Counted from the stretch's first letter, positions 21,692 to 33,239 are shown. The stretch: DNA of 64,000 nucleotides from Sphaerolaimus hirsutus (GCA_964036195.1 OZ038460.1:6575504-6639503), one strand, 5' to 3'. Numbers and translations: made by a program. The notes: a model not told the origin generated them from the sequence alone.

Positions 21692-23321
21692 CATTTGGAA
21701 TCTTTGTGAATCCTGAGGAATTTACTGTTTTCTATTTTTGGAGAACAGGATTCTTTTGAAAATAATTGTGTGGATGTTTTAATGTGTTTTTTTCGTCGTT
21801 TCTGCGTGCATAATTGCTATTGATTGAGTTTGGCTTTGAGTAATGATGGCAAAGTTCCTGAAAAGTTGGCTATAAACTCCATAAATGAAAAAAATTCCAA
21901 CAGTGAAACTGCAGCCAAATGTTGTCTTGTCAACGCCAAAGTGCAGAAAATTCAGATGCTGTAAATTGTAATGTTGAAACGCTTTTTGCGTTCCATCGCT
22001 ACTCAAAGCATTCTCCACTTATACCTACGTACTTTTCTTGGTGCTTCCTCTTTGAGCTGCATAATTTAAAGGCAGTTGTTACTGATCTTTAACATGTTGC
22101 AATTGAGAAATTTTTTGCTAAATGTAATAAAAAAATATGGGCGCTGAACACTGAAAATTTGAGTTGTCGTCCGAACGCTTTTGATCCCACACAAACGCTA
22201 TTTAAAAAAATATCTCGTCAGTTTTGGAAGAAAAACAGGCCCACCGAAAAAAGTTTTAGGGAATTTCTACTCCTTCAAGCTAGGCGTAACTTTTAATCAG
22301 GCTTCCATTAAATTTCTTACTGCCGCATTTGTTTTGTGGTTCCGCGCACCAAAGACTTTCGGACGCTAACTCAAAAATTGCGTGTGTGTAGCGCCGTTGT
22401 TTATTTCCATTTGCTGTGCCACTGCCCAGTATATTTTTATTAGAACCATTAGAACAAAGCGAATTGATTTGAGATCAACGAATGTTGAACAGAAATAAAT
22501 GTAACACGTTACAATGGTCCCACTTTCTTGCACCTGAAAAGCCAATCCGACAAGGGCACTATGGTGCCCTTAAACATGATGGCAGTGCCAAAGGCACCAA
22601 GTGGCACCAGCACCAACACCACTCCACTACTGCGCAATCCGGACCTAAAGCTGTGACAAGTGAAAAATTATAGGTGTAGCTCAAATAACAGTTCACCGAT
22701 AAATTTCTTTTTAAATCATTGTGTTAATGTTATTTTGAAGTGTATTATTCAAAGTTCATGTTTAAAAAAATTTCCATAAGAAATGTACTTAAAAATAACA
22801 AAAATAAATTTCTCGGTGACTTTTTTCTGTTTCACCGATAATTTTGCGTCGAGCTGCAAACGCCCCTCGACGCAAATGCACACAGAGTAAAATATCAATA
22901 GATCATTATTCATTATCATTACCTAGACGAACAATTGCCGAACATCAATATCTTCAATTTACAAACGAAGTCACGGTTCAGAAAGTTCTCACAAAGCAAC
23001 GTCGTAGCACGAATGACTGATGGAATTTTGAGCACTAACTGTAGTTGTGCTAACTTGTAAGTCTTCAATAAAATATGTAGCGTTTTTGGCTCTCTCTATG
23101 GATTGTAAATGCGTCTGCGGATCGTGATTTGACCTTTCTCTAAAGTGTTTTACGTGTTCAATAACTTGCGCATCTTGCGGTCGCCCCGGCTAAATCTTAC
23201 CCACTATGCAAACAACGGCATCACGTTTGCAAATCTTTCCACGTATTAATTTTGAAAAAAGAAAAATTTTGACTTTTGTTTTTTTCTCCTGCTCATTCCG
23301 CGTTGGCACATCGCAGCCGCC
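21692..23321. other. Intergenic; no gene seen
   Basis: The likely 3' UTR of the upstream gene continues here (AATAAA at about 22127 is a possible polyadenylation signal). From 22690 to 22850 there is a weak inverted pair (ACCGATAAATTTC / AAATTTCTCGGTGA). The last 300 bases should include the cyclophilin promoter, but no TATA box stands out. Confidence 0.4.
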
Positions 23322-25097
23322 ATGACGTCCATTTCTTTGCTGTTCTTCGTGTTGGCAGCGCCGAGTTTCTGTTTTGCCAATGTGAGTGGGGGAAACGACT
23401 TTGCACATTTTTGATAGAAATCGAAAAGATTGAAAATTGAAGTTATCTTCAAAGTTGGTGGAGAGTTATCGCTTGGGTTTGGTACTATTTCTTTTCACGG
23501 AGGCCTTAATTTTTGTAGGCTCCAAGCGACAGCCATGTTAAGATCAAATTATCTGCTCAATTGCCGGATTTGATAAGTGATTACTTTGTCTGTCATATTA
23601 GCATCAAGAATCGAAACCAAATGAAAACACAATTACCAAAAACCGTACCAACATACAGGACGACCCAAAAGACGCCCCATTCAAAACCAAAGTATTTTTC
23701 GACATTTCAATCGGCGGTGAGCCGGCCGGCCGCATCGTTTTTGGCCTGTTCGACGATGTGGTCCCGAAAACTGCTGAGAATTTCCGCGCCCTGGCCACTG
23801 GCGAAAAGGGATTTGGGTTCAAAGGCTCCGCCTTCCACAGGGTCATCAAGCAGTTCATGATTCAAGGTGAGATGAAAGTGTAGCCCTTTTGCTGATTGCA
23901 ATGGTCACCAAGGTTTTTACCCTCGCGGGGGCTGGGTAGGTAGCTGAAAATTTTTTGGGGGATCACGGGTGCAAAATATATGGCATTTTTCAAGCTATAG
24001 AAGGCAGAAATAGAAAAAAATAGGTATATCACCATAATTATAGCCGAAAACTGCGATTGTGAAGGTGGAAAACTATTTTTAGTATGAAAATTAGCAATTT
24101 TAAGCGAAATTGAAGCAAATTTCCCAAAAATCGCTCCAGATAGATAGCTGAGCCATTTGGGTGGAGACAGCCCCCCCTTGTAGACCCCTGATTGTTAACG
24201 GTTCTTTCCCCGTAAAGTTGTCCATTTCGTGTGGGGATTTCCGGTTGCCTGCATGTGCTGAGTGCACTCCGAAATCTATACTGCTGTCGAGAAAGTATAC
24301 GGTCCATGGTTAATAAGCTTACGATAACTAAACCACCAAAACCTCTCAAAAACCCAAATACCATGACATCAACCATCAAACAACTCCCCCCCCCCAGGCG
24401 GCGACTTCACCCGGGGCGACGGCACGGGCGGCAAAAGCATCTACGGGGAGAAGTTCGAGGACGAGGACTTCACCTACAAGCACACGGTGCCGGGCTTGTT
24501 GTCGATGGCCAACGCGGGCAAGGACACCAACGGGTCGCAGTTCTTCATAACCACCGTGGTTACCTCGTGGCTGGATGGGCGACATGTGGTGTTTGGGAGG
24601 GTTAGTGTCAGGGGTCTCGAATGGGGGGGCTATCCCATGACTCCACGGTCATTATATGACCACAATAGACAACTATACATTATGTGACACTTAACATACA
24701 CATCAATATCTTTGTAATATACCCCCATTTTGGACGATTTTAAAAACATGATTTTGATAAAAGAATAAGATTTTTTATAATCAAGGCGTTTCAAAAAAAT
24801 AGATTTTTTTCCAACTGTACGTGCATTCAAACGGATAACTTAATTTGATCGTGATACACTCAAAACAACAACAAAATACCGTTAAAAAACGGATTGAAAA
24901 ACAAATTGACATGTTGATTAAAAAGCAATAAGCATTTCCTTCCTCAACTTTACCTAATTCACATTCCAAAGATTCACTTCATCCATTCGCAGGTTCTGGA
25001 AGGTATGGATGTGGTGAACAAAATCGAAAACTCCCCCACCGACGGCAGGGATCGCCCACAGAAAGAGGTTGTGATCGCTGATTGTGGTCAACTGTAA
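23322..25097 (+). CDS. Secretory-pathway cyclophilin (peptidyl-prolyl cis-trans isomerase, cyclophilin B type)
   Basis: Exons 23322-23381, 23659-23866, 24398-24600 and 24993-25097 join in frame to 191 residues. Residues 1-19 form a signal peptide ([16 protein letters not shown]), so the enzyme enters the ER. The rest is one complete cyclophilin domain: [15 protein letters not shown] at the start, [15 protein letters not shown] with the catalytic Arg, the GSQFFITT motif, and [10 protein letters not shown] with the Trp that contacts cyclosporin. Such enzymes isomerise Xaa-Pro bonds during protein folding; ER cyclophilins assist procollagen, and a cuticle collagen gene lies next door, but shared use is inference. 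The protein ends DCGQL without a KDEL-like signal or the C-terminal extension of some cyclophilin B proteins, so ER retention is uncertain. All key residues are present and the gene looks functional. Confidence 0.95.
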
Positions 25098-25117
25098 GTC
25101 TGCGTGAATTAGGAAAC

Positions 25118-25260
25118 TGGTGTCAATTCCGGGCCCTGTAAAGTGTCAAATGTCATGTAAATTGTCAAAAGTCATGTAAATGCCCTGGGAAATGACGTTT
25201 TCAATTTTCCAGGGCATTTTACCTGACATCTGACATTTTACAGGGTCTGGGATTGACCCC
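25118..25260. mobile_element. Short foldback element just 3' of the cyclophilin gene
   Basis: CCGGGCCCTGTAAAGTGTCA at the left and TGACATTTTACAGGGTCTGG at the right are inverted; the arms meet around GCCCTGGGAAATGACG. It belongs to the same family as 27367 and 34746. It begins about 20 bases after the stop codon and so may be transcribed in the 3' UTR as a hairpin. Confidence 0.65.
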
Positions 25261-25605
25261 AAGTCATTAGTATAATTCGTTCTGGTTGGTGGGGGCTGTG
25301 TTTGTTTTTTGTTTCATTTATTGTCGTTTTCGTTTTAATTTGCATGTATTTATTGTGTGTTTTTTGAGACAGGGAAACTGGCATTTCTTAAATTCACATT
25401 CGGAATTGTTATCTATGGTTTTTCCATGTATTCCATTTCCAACGAATTTTTTGGTTCCTTGTGCCTTTTTAAACAGATGGTAAACTACTACTTAGCTACT
25501 CGGAAATCAAATTTCGGTAAAAACGTTGTATTTCTGGTATTCAAATTACGTCGTCTGGTTTATTGTGTTTACGTGATTTTAATGACAAAACAGGTACTGT
25601 GGATA

Positions 25606-25622
25606 CTGCTGAATAAATCACA
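25606..25622 (+). terminator. Possible polyadenylation signals for the cyclophilin gene
   Basis: GCTGAATAAATC and CAAATAAAG lie close together at about 25609-25626, roughly 520 bases after the stop codon. They are the clearest AATAAA motifs downstream. The assignment is tentative because such motifs are common in AT-rich DNA. Confidence 0.3.
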
Positions 25623-25789
25623 AATAAAGATATCTTTAAATGACATTATCAGTAAAAAACCATCACCGAATTGTGTAAAGATGTCTAGTGTTACAATGTT
25701 TGCTGCCACTAAATTTTATCAAGTCTGACGACTCAACGATCTGGCGGCCATTCATTCAAAATCTATTTAAATACGTCAACACAAGGCGC

Positions 25790-26008
25790 TAGGGTTGGAA
25801 CGATACGTAAATCAAATCGAATATTGAATTTTGAGCATTTTATTGCATAATTACTTAAATATAGGCATCGAAATATATTGAGTAACATAGTGTTTTTATA
25901 TTGGATACTTATATAGTATATCTAAGTACATATGTTTGCGTTTTTTGTTAAAATAGCCAATTATGTCCGGGAAAATCGATGTGAGAAAGTCCTACGGTTC
26001 CAACCCTA
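25790..26008. mobile_element. Short hAT-like MITE with TAGGGTTGGAAC ends
   Basis: TAGGGTTGGAACGATACG at the left is mirrored by TACGGTTCCAACCCTA at the right. Flanking 8-mers CAAGGCGC and CAACACGC agree at 6 of 8. The 219-bp interior is AT-rich with no ORF. A related end (GAGGGTTGGAACTATATG) lies at about 10687 in intron 12 of the cv-2-like gene, next to ATATCGAT repeats. Confidence 0.6.
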
Positions 26009-26748
26009 CAACACGCATTTATTACGTATTTATAAATGTGAAAACGCGTCGATCACGCACATATTTACCAACATTTAAGTAGTTTTGTATCTACCATCGT
26101 ATAAAGAAAAAAGTATAATATGTATATGTGTATATGCGCGACAGTGAATACAGCGACACGCCCTTCTTTTCAAAACATCTTAATGGTGGTGCCCTTGGAA
26201 GTTGATATTCTCACAGATTACGATTTGATAAATCGCTGAGATCGCCACCGCTATTAGTGCTCTCATAATAGGAATATGGAGCTGTGGTAAAAGACTTTTG
26301 ATAAGACGTTTGATTTCAGCTATAATTTTTGCTTAATTGATTTTTGCTTAATTTTTATGTTTGCAGCGATTTGCGCGCGTTTGGCAGCTATTTTTTGGGG
26401 ACCCAGTTTAGTGCCCTGTTTATTTGCAAAATTCCCAATTGATGCCGTTTGCTGCCGTTCTTATGGTACTTCTACACTATTTACTTCCAAATATTAGCGT
26501 ATACAAAGCCCTATACCTATATTTAGGCACATTTTTGGTCGTCTAATTATTTTGAAAACATTCTCTGCATGCTGCTGGGAACATGGGCATATTTACCAAG
26601 ACAAGATACATTGTACATAAATACAACAAATAGTTTACAAAGAAATTCAAATTCTTCTAAAAGCTGCCACAAGAAAAATCTGAAAAATTGCACATCACAC
26701 CCCCTAAATTGCACAACAGCCCTTTGCCTAAAGTAAAAATGGCACCCC

Positions 26749-28893
26749 TCAAGCCAAAAGCCTGGCCCTGGCGGCCGCGTAGCCCGTGCCAGTCCTGGGG
26801 GGTGGGCAGTGGTCGCAGCTGCCCGGGATGCCCGCCGGTCCTGGCTCGCCGGGGGGTCCGGGTGGGCCGGGAAGTCCGTCGGGGCCCTTGTCTCCGGGGT
26901 CGCCCTGTGGGGGGTGTTTTTGACCAACTAGATCTTTATATTTCGGTCTGGGAATTGAGACCATACTTCCTCGAAATACCCCCCTCGAATTACCCCCTCA
27001 ATATTTCACTGAAAAATAAACTCCCTTGAGGCATTTGGAGGAAATACGGTCAATATGTATCCTATTCAAATTTGCACTCAACCCATAAGCCAATCTAACC
27101 TGAGGTCCAGGTGGCCCTGCAGGTCCTGGCTGACCATCCCTTCCGGGTGGTCCGGGCGGCCCTTGAGGTCCTGGTGGGCCGGGGGGTCCAGGCGGTCCGG
27201 GGGGTGCTCCATTGAGAACTTTGCCCGGTTCGCCAGGAGGTCCCTTTTCGCCAGAGTCCCCGGGGGGTCCCTGGGGGCCCATGGGGCCGACTGGACCGGG
27301 AGAACCCGGTCGACCGTCGATCTGAATAAGCGGGTTTGGTGAATTTATTTTCTCTGTATTTGAGAGCAGGCGGCAGTCCCAAACCCGGAAAAATGTCAAA
27401 TCTTATGCAAAGCGTCTAGAGTCATGCCTGCCCTGCAAAATACCAAAAAAACGGTCGCCATTTTACCAGATTATGTTACACGACTTTTGACGCTTTGCAT
27501 GACATTTTCCAGGGTCTGGAAGTAGCCCCAGCGCTTACACGGCAACTAACCCCTGGCGGTCCAGCGTCACCCTGTGGCCCTGGCAATCCCTTGGGCCCTG
27601 GTGGACCCGGCGGCCCAGGTGGTCCTGAAATGAAGTTATCGCTCTTAAATCGACTCTCAAACCAAGCCGCAAGCGCTGCGCATCGCACACTGATACACAC
27701 CTGGCGGGCATTTCTGGCAGGGCGGTTTGGGCGGCGGCGCGGGCAACAGAACCCCGTCGCGGCCGGGCGGCCCAGGGTTGCCGGGGCGGCCGGGCGCGCC
27801 CGGACGCCCGTCCCTGCCCGGCGTGCCCGGCGGTCCCGGCGGGCCTACCTGGCACGTGCAGCCTGGGGTGTTGAGGGGGTTGAGTTAGGCTGGGGATATG
27901 GGCGGCCCGCACACTAGTTGACACGTGTCTCAACTGGTCTGTGTCAACTCAGATTTCGGCTTCACGTGTCGCACAGCGATCTTCGAATGCACTTGCGTAA
28001 CATTTGTGTTTCAACATTGCCGCATGTGCATTAGGATATCACTGCGCAACACGTGAAGCCGAAATCAGAGTTGACACAGATCAGTTGACACGCATGTGTC
28101 AACTAGTGTGCGGGCCGCCATTCAGTTCGCCAAAGTTACACTTTAAATTAGGATTAATTGTAGCACTCACAACTGCCGCCATTATTCTGATCATTACCGC
28201 CGCCATAGTTTCCGGCGTCGCCACCGCCGCCGCCGCCGCCGCCGCCATTGTAATTCGCCTGTCTGGGCTGGCGGCCGGCTGACGACTGTTGGTGACCGCT
28301 GAATGCTTGCAGCTGCACCATCTCCTTCCACATGTCGCGCGAGCGCGTCTGCGAGTTGATAATTATGATGGTTTTTTAGTGTGGCGGTATTTTTAAGTTT
28401 CAAACACTTGAATGCACTGTTCTGAATTTGCTCATGTGGTTTTGCATAAATGACTTATAATACTGCAAATCATCGAATAAGACTCAACCGGGAATAACCC
28501 CCCTTGAATAAGTCCCCCTGTTCGCCAGATGAGGAAAAAATAACTCCCCCTTGAATAACTCCCCCTCATAAACTCGGACGAAAAATAACTTCCCCTGGGT
28601 CTTACTCGAGGATTTAGGGTATCTATAAATGTAGATGCAAACGGTACAATCTTGCCATTCGCACTTAGCTGTCAGTCGCCCCACCACAAAAAGTCACAAA
28701 ACCCCAAAATCGACTATTTATCCACCTTGCAAAAGTCGACTTCATTGTGCAGCATGCTCTGCGCCGTCTGCACGTAGTTGTACACGATGGGCAGCGTGAC
28801 CACGCACGCGAACACAGACACGGTGCTGAACGCGACCGCCGCCAAGGCGACCGGCCTCAAAGAGCGCTTTGTGGGCGCCGGGTGCCCGTCCAT
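26749..28893 (-). CDS. Nematode cuticle collagen
   Basis: Minus-strand exons, in transcription order: 28893-28726, 28348-28171, 27862-27701, 27624-27551, 27321-27100, 26904-26749. Phases 0,1,1,0,0 agree and give 319 residues, typical of the family. Exon 1 is the cuticle-collagen N-terminal domain, with a membrane-spanning helix ([20 protein letters not shown]) followed by [21 protein letters not shown]. Exon 2 starts [10 protein letters not shown], the family's conserved Trp region, then has a Gly-rich stretch. Exons 3-6 carry Gly-X-Y blocks separated by cysteine clusters (CTC; CQKCPPG) and end in the hallmark [13 protein letters not shown], here followed by nine extra residues (AAARARLLA). 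These proteins trimerise, are cleaved, secreted and cross-linked into the cuticle. GC-rich coding exons contrast with AT-rich introns that hold four small repeats. The coding sequence appears intact. This gene is the strongest evidence that the host is a nematode. Confidence 0.95.
26964..27054. mobile_element. Short CCGTATT-family MITE in collagen intron 5
   Basis: ACTTCCTCGAAATACCCCCC at the left and GGCATTTGGAGGAAATACGGT at the right. It is 90 bases long and lies between exons 5 and 6 of the collagen gene. Confidence 0.65.
27367..27532. mobile_element. CCTGTAAAATGTCA-family foldback in collagen intron 4
   Basis: GGCGGCAGTCCCAAACCCGG at the left and CCAGGGTCTGGAAGTAGCCC at the right are imperfect inverted ends, with GTCAAATCTTATGCAAAGCG opposite CGCTTTGCATGACATTTTCC. 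It lies between collagen exons 4 and 5. Confidence 0.6.
27905..28123. mobile_element. Foldback element in collagen intron 2
   Basis: GGCCCGCACACTAGTTGACAC at the left is mirrored by GTGTCAACTAGTGTGCGGGCC at the right; inner arms CAGATTTCGGCTTCACGTG / CACGTGAAGCCGAAATCAG extend the match to about 80 bases per side. A one-armed relative is at 16588-16655, inside another element. It has no ORF. Confidence 0.75.
28468..28624. mobile_element. CCGTATT-family MITE in collagen intron 1
   Basis: ATCGAATAAGACTCAACCGG, AATAACCCCCCTTGAATAAG at the left and GGTCTTACTCGAGGATTTAG at the right. It is a degenerate member of the family with CCCCC blocks, wholly within intron 1. Confidence 0.55.
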
Positions 28894-28965
28894 TTTTGGG
28901 TCGATTTGGATTTGTCGACTTGATTTTGGATTGTGAAAGTGGAGGCTGTTTTATTGGACGCGCTG

Positions 28966-28975
28966 CGTATTTATG
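28966..28975 (-). promoter_or_regulatory. TATA-like box of the cuticle collagen gene
   Basis: On the minus strand the sequence reads CATAAATACG, about 75 bases before the collagen ATG, at the edge of an extremely GC-rich GCGCGCGC tract (28975-28995). Nematode collagen genes commonly have a TATA box at about this distance. The call rests on motif and position only. Confidence 0.45.
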
Positions 28976-29810
28976 CGCGCGCGCCGCGCGCGCCCGCCTG
29001 AAACAGGTCGAATGTGTAGTGGACAGTACCGTAATTGGCAGAATTTAGGGTCATTTGTTTGTGTGCGTGTGTTTTCACCGTTCGCTCGTGTTTCATTCCC
29101 ACCTTATTCTTATTGTCCACTAATTCTGAGTATTACTGTATTTCGTTTGACGCAAACAATACTTGTGGACATTTGCGGCGTTCGTCAAGTCGGGCGTTAC
29201 TCTTGCGGACACATTCGCCGGGTGTTCATCTTATTTTTGCGTGGATTTTCATCCACTTTTTTCGTCGAACCGCGCGATGGGGACCACCGTGTACACACCG
29301 GGAATTTTCACCTAGAATCGTTGAAGATCTTGTCTCCAGCGGGCGGCGTTGTTTCCCGCGTATCGCAGGGTGGCACGTAGAATTTCGCGCATGCGAATTC
29401 GACCCATTTTCATCGATATGTATTAGTTGTTTGCGTATTTGGTGCGTGCGAGTTTATGGGAAGAATCTAGTTGTGTAACTCTTGCATTTTACATTCATGG
29501 ATGAAATGTGTGGGGTGGGGTAATACATAATTGCGTAGATACAGGTAAATGGGTATGTATAGGTAATATATACTTACCTACATACCATATTTAGTGGATT
29601 CGATATTTAAAAAGTTAATTTAAATTTTTTTAATTTTATATGCCCTGGTGCTGACATCGCTTTACCTACGTGGTGAATTGGGTTGGTCAATAACGAAGGA
29701 GCTTAAATAATAAGAAGTCAAAAAGTGGCGATATTTTCGAGACAGTCTTCTCTCCAGCTAGCACGGGTAGTGCTGTAGTGTAGTGAAAGAAAAGCGAAGT
29801 GGAGTGATAC
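28976..29810. other. Upstream region of the collagen gene; no gene recognised
   Basis: Overlapping open frames exist at 28973-29478 on the plus strand, but they lack start context, splice sites and recognisable domains, and two frames are open at once. I read this as collagen promoter plus intergenic DNA. TAGTG-rich short repeats appear at 29765-29820. Confidence 0.45.
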
Positions 29811-29896
29811 TGTAGTGAAGTGATGTAAAAGCGCCAAAGCAAAAAGCGCCATGGCGCTTTTGGCGCTTGGCGCTAAAATGCTGTTGCGCCATTGGC

Positions 29897-31159
29897 TAGG
29901 GTGTCAAAAAAAATTTTTTACGGAAAACGGAAAGGTAAATTTTTTTCACTTTACGGAAAACGGAAAGGTAAAAAAAAAACTTCTGCCGGAAAACGGAAAA
30001 CGGAAAGGTAAAAAAATTTTACTCAGCGGAAAACGGAAAACGGAAAGGTAAAAAAAATTGTCGGCCGGAAAACGGAAAATGGAAAAATGAAATGCTGGAA
30101 AACGGAAAGCAAAATTTTCACGGAAACGGAAAAAAATAAAGTGAAATTAGCACGGTAATAGACAAATTTGCAGAAGGAAAACCTGCATGCAGGTTTGCCT
30201 GTTTGGCTTTGATTGTGGTAGCTGTACATTCTGCAACTATGGATCATGCCTGTAACTTCACTTGTAGTTCAAGCTTAACTGAACCAACAAAAAATCATCA
30301 AAAAGTAGCCATAGTGGCCATAGGAAAGGAAACACTACGACAATTTTACAGTCTAGAAGCAGTGGGAATCACTGATGACCCCTATGCAATTGATGACAAC
30401 ATTGCAGAGGAGATGATAATAAATAGCATAAAATTCAATGACAACAGCAAACGATACTATATTGACTGGCTGTATAAAGAGAGTATCAGTGACCTGCCCA
30501 CGGGAAAAGCAGAAGCCTTGGTGCGGTTTAAATCACTGATAAGAAGATTCAACAAAGATCCAAACTTATTCGAACAATACCTGAAAGTTTTGGACGACCA
30601 ACTGGAAAAGGGAATAATTGTTGCAGTAATGGGCATGAAATAAAATCACCAAACAGACATGCTGGCAATATCAACACCAAAATTGCAAATTGACAGCATC
30701 ACAACACCAACCAGATGAAACTTGAATAAATTATTGGTGTCAGCATATGACCCAATTGGGTTCACAGCACCTGTTTCACTGACCCTGAAATCCTAGTTGT
30801 CAATGCTGCTCCAAGAGACAAAAACAACACAATGGGATGAGCCAATTGAAGATAAATACAGATTGGAAAAATGCCAGAAAACTGAAAATCAAGCCAGAAA
30901 ATGGAAAAATGGCCTGGTAAAACGGAAACGGAAAGGTAAAAATTTTTCAGCCGGAAAACGGAAAAATGGGCCGGAAAAATCGAAACGGAAAGGTAAAAAA
31001 TTTTCAGCTGCCGGAAAACGGAAAGGTAAAAATTTTTCGGCGGCCGGAAAACGGAAAGGTAAAAATTTTTCAGCTGCCGGAAAACGGAAAACGGAAAGGT
31101 AAAAAATTTTCCTGCGGAAAGGCGGAAACGGAAAACGGAAACGGAAATTTGACACCCTA
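29897..31159. mobile_element. hAT-type element, AAACGG family, carrying retrotransposon sequence
   Basis: Ends TAGGGTGTCAAAAAAAAT and AAATTTGACACCCTA are inverted. Perfect 8-bp duplication CCATTGGC at 29889-29896 and 31160-31167. Both subterminal regions are arrays of GGAAAACGGAAAGG units (containing AAACGG). The 1263-bp body includes about 500 bases related to BEL/Pao polymerase (listed separately), so it is larger than its relatives at 38548, 45413 and 56133. Confidence 0.88.
30270..30880 (+). pseudogene. BEL/Pao retrotransposon polyprotein fragment inside a hAT element
   Basis: An open frame ending at 30643 contains FYSLEAVGITDDP, a spacer with RYYIDWLYKE and LPTGKAEALVRFKSLIRRF, then LFEQYLKVLDDQLEKGII. 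This order is typical of the linker just before reverse transcriptase in BEL/Pao polyproteins. After the stop, about 30745-30855 gives YDPIGFTAPVSL and a separate frame LLQETKTTQWDEPI, which correspond to the region after reverse transcriptase in the same family. The reverse transcriptase core that should lie between them is missing, so this is an internally deleted, dead fragment. Its presence between hAT subterminal arrays suggests capture. Family assignment is from motif memory, not a search. Confidence 0.65.
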
Positions 31160-31287
31160 CCATTGGCGCTTCTGGCGCTTGGCGCTAAAATGGTGTTTGG
31201 CCATTGGCGCTTGGCGCAATGCTTCCGAAAGGCGCCATGGCGCTTTTGGCGCTTGGCGCCAAAAGCCTGGCGCTATTCACATCACTA

Positions 31288-32041
31288 GGTGTGACACATC
31301 GAAATCACAAGAATCATGTAAATAAGTCCGCTTCATAAATTTGCATATTATTAAATATACACTCGCTTAGCTGGCCTTGCATTATACACAATGGACATAT
31401 TTTCCAATTACAATGTTGTTCATCAACATGCGGACTTTGAGATGTGCGTCGCGGTCAAATCACCCAACTTTCAAAATAACAGTAGGTTATCCTCGTGCAA
31501 TATGCGTAAAATTGAGCCAAATGAAATGGCGCCATGCCCATTTTTTTCCCTGGGAAACAGGGGGAGTTATTCAACGGGGGTATCTTATTAGAGTATTTGC
31601 GGTAACTTACAGAGAAAAATTTAAATCGACCGTAAAATTAATGAAAAAATATAGAGGATATAAAGATATGACTCCGAAATTAGTGAAGTATTATCTTTAT
31701 CTTGATAACGTCCAAAAATCGTCATGAAACGTGCTTCTTTGATTATTGATAGTGATTTTTGAAAACGGTGAAGGTAGTTATTATTAGCCTTTTCTCTCTT
31801 CAAAATTTCAGTCAGAAAACGTTTATTATTTTACGGTAGAGTCAAATCATTCCCTTCAGCGCATCTATTTTTTATATGCATTATTATGTTAAAATATCTA
31901 AAAATACCTAAAAAGTACGTATCATGATTGTAAAACACCAAGTTATAGTGGACTTTAGACACACCAGCTGTTTCACTGTGCCCGGGGCATTTTCATCACT
32001 GTTTTAGTAAGCCACTGTAATGGGGATTGGGTGCTTACGTC
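31288..32041. other. No gene recognised
   Basis: AT-rich DNA. A short segment at about 31535-31605 (TTTTTTTCCCTGGGAAACAG, GGGGGTATCTTATTAGAGTA, TTTGCGGTAA) looks like the right half of a CCGTATT-family MITE. Nothing else stands out. Confidence 0.4.
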
Positions 32042-32797
32042 CAGGGTTGGCAAAATCTCAGCAAAACTTAAAAATAAAATGGAAAATTAATAAAATAAAA
32101 ACACAATTTTACTAAAATTCGGATTTTTGTAAAATTTTAGTAAAATTGTACACTAATTCGAATTTTTGTACAATTTTAGTAAATTTTTTTCAAAAACTCG
32201 AGTGTCTGTTAAATGTTGCTTAAGTTCCTAGCTACCAATTTGCAGAACTAGTGCCTTGTTGTATCTTTCATTGTTGTGATTGAAACATATCGTTGCTCAA
32301 AATTTTCACATTTTTAAAATATTTTCACCTTAAAGGTCACTAATTTATGTGATTTGTTTCCCATTTTCTTCATTCCATACCTTGAAACAGCCTATATATT
32401 GAACCCCGCAAACCCTCCCCCCACCCAAAAAAAACAACCAAATTTTAGGTATCTTCCCTTGGGAGGAGCAATTAGATGCATATATCCAGGACCTCCTGAG
32501 GGTCAAAATACAAAATACCTACCTCACAAGTCACAACTCGTGTCAAAAGTTTACATAAAAATTTTTTTGTATTCATCCGCATGCTTCTAGCATGCACATC
32601 GTTTTATGTCCTTGCATCCAAGATTTCCGATTTTTTGTAAAACTTTTGTAAACTGGTTTCATTTTATTTTATTAATGACATTTCAGAATAAAATAAAATA
32701 AAATAAACTGAAACATGAATAAAATAAAAATAAAATACAGTTTTAATAAAAATAAAATACAATTTTAGTAAAAAGAATTTTACTAAAACCAACCATG
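32042..32797. mobile_element. hAT-type MITE, TAAAAT family
   Basis: CAGGGTTGGCAAAATCTCAG at the left and TTTACTAAAACCAACCATG at the right. Flanking 8-mers CTTACGTC (32034-32041) and CTCACGTC (32798-32805) agree at 7 of 8. Subterminal regions are arrays of AAAATAAAAT / TTTTAGTAAAATT. The centre (about 32200-32630) is unique and non-coding. Confidence 0.75.
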
Positions 32798-33239
32798 CTC
32801 ACGTCATGTTCATGTAAAGAGTCTACCTACATTACGTCATCATTAACTGGGGCCGAATTTATTTAGCCAGACACGTTTTGGGCTTCAGTTTGGCAGAGTT
32901 GTTAAGTTGTTCTGTACGCAAGGGTGAGTAAAAATAAAATACTTATAACATTTTCGTTTACTTTGGAAAAAGTTCAGTACTTTTAACAACACAAACTCAT
33001 CAATACATTAATAATTTTAATAATCAAGTTTTACTCATCAATAAACATAAGCAAAAATTTATTTATACCGGAAAATGTAAAGACGAGTAGTTTTCTCATA
33101 CAAGTTGTATAGCGGGTACATTTTTGTGGAAATACTGAGTACTTTTTTGTGAGCTAGTAGTTTTGTGAGTAAATAAGTGAGTACTTTCTTTGATTTTTAC
33201 ACTTGAGGACATAAACATATTTGGTTTTTCTATTGACAA

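Larger units (their letters stand above)
29818..31287. mobile_element. GGCGCC-family element interrupted by an AAACGG-family hAT
   Basis: The left end AAGTGATGTAAAAGCGCC and right end GCGCTATTCACATCACTA are diverged forms of the TAGTGATGG / CCATCACTA ends. Between them AAAAGCGCCATGGCGCTT-type palindromes occur on both sides of the inserted element 29897-31159. I could not identify a matching target duplication. Confidence 0.6.

Noticed and set aside
27055..27917. Long plus-strand frames opposite the collagen exons
   Set aside because: They are antisense shadows of Gly-X-Y coding sequence, which keeps several frames open because of its GC content.
28973..29478. Two overlapping plus-strand frames upstream of the collagen gene
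   Set aside because: They overlap in different phases, begin in a GC-rich promoter tract and show no domains or splice structure.
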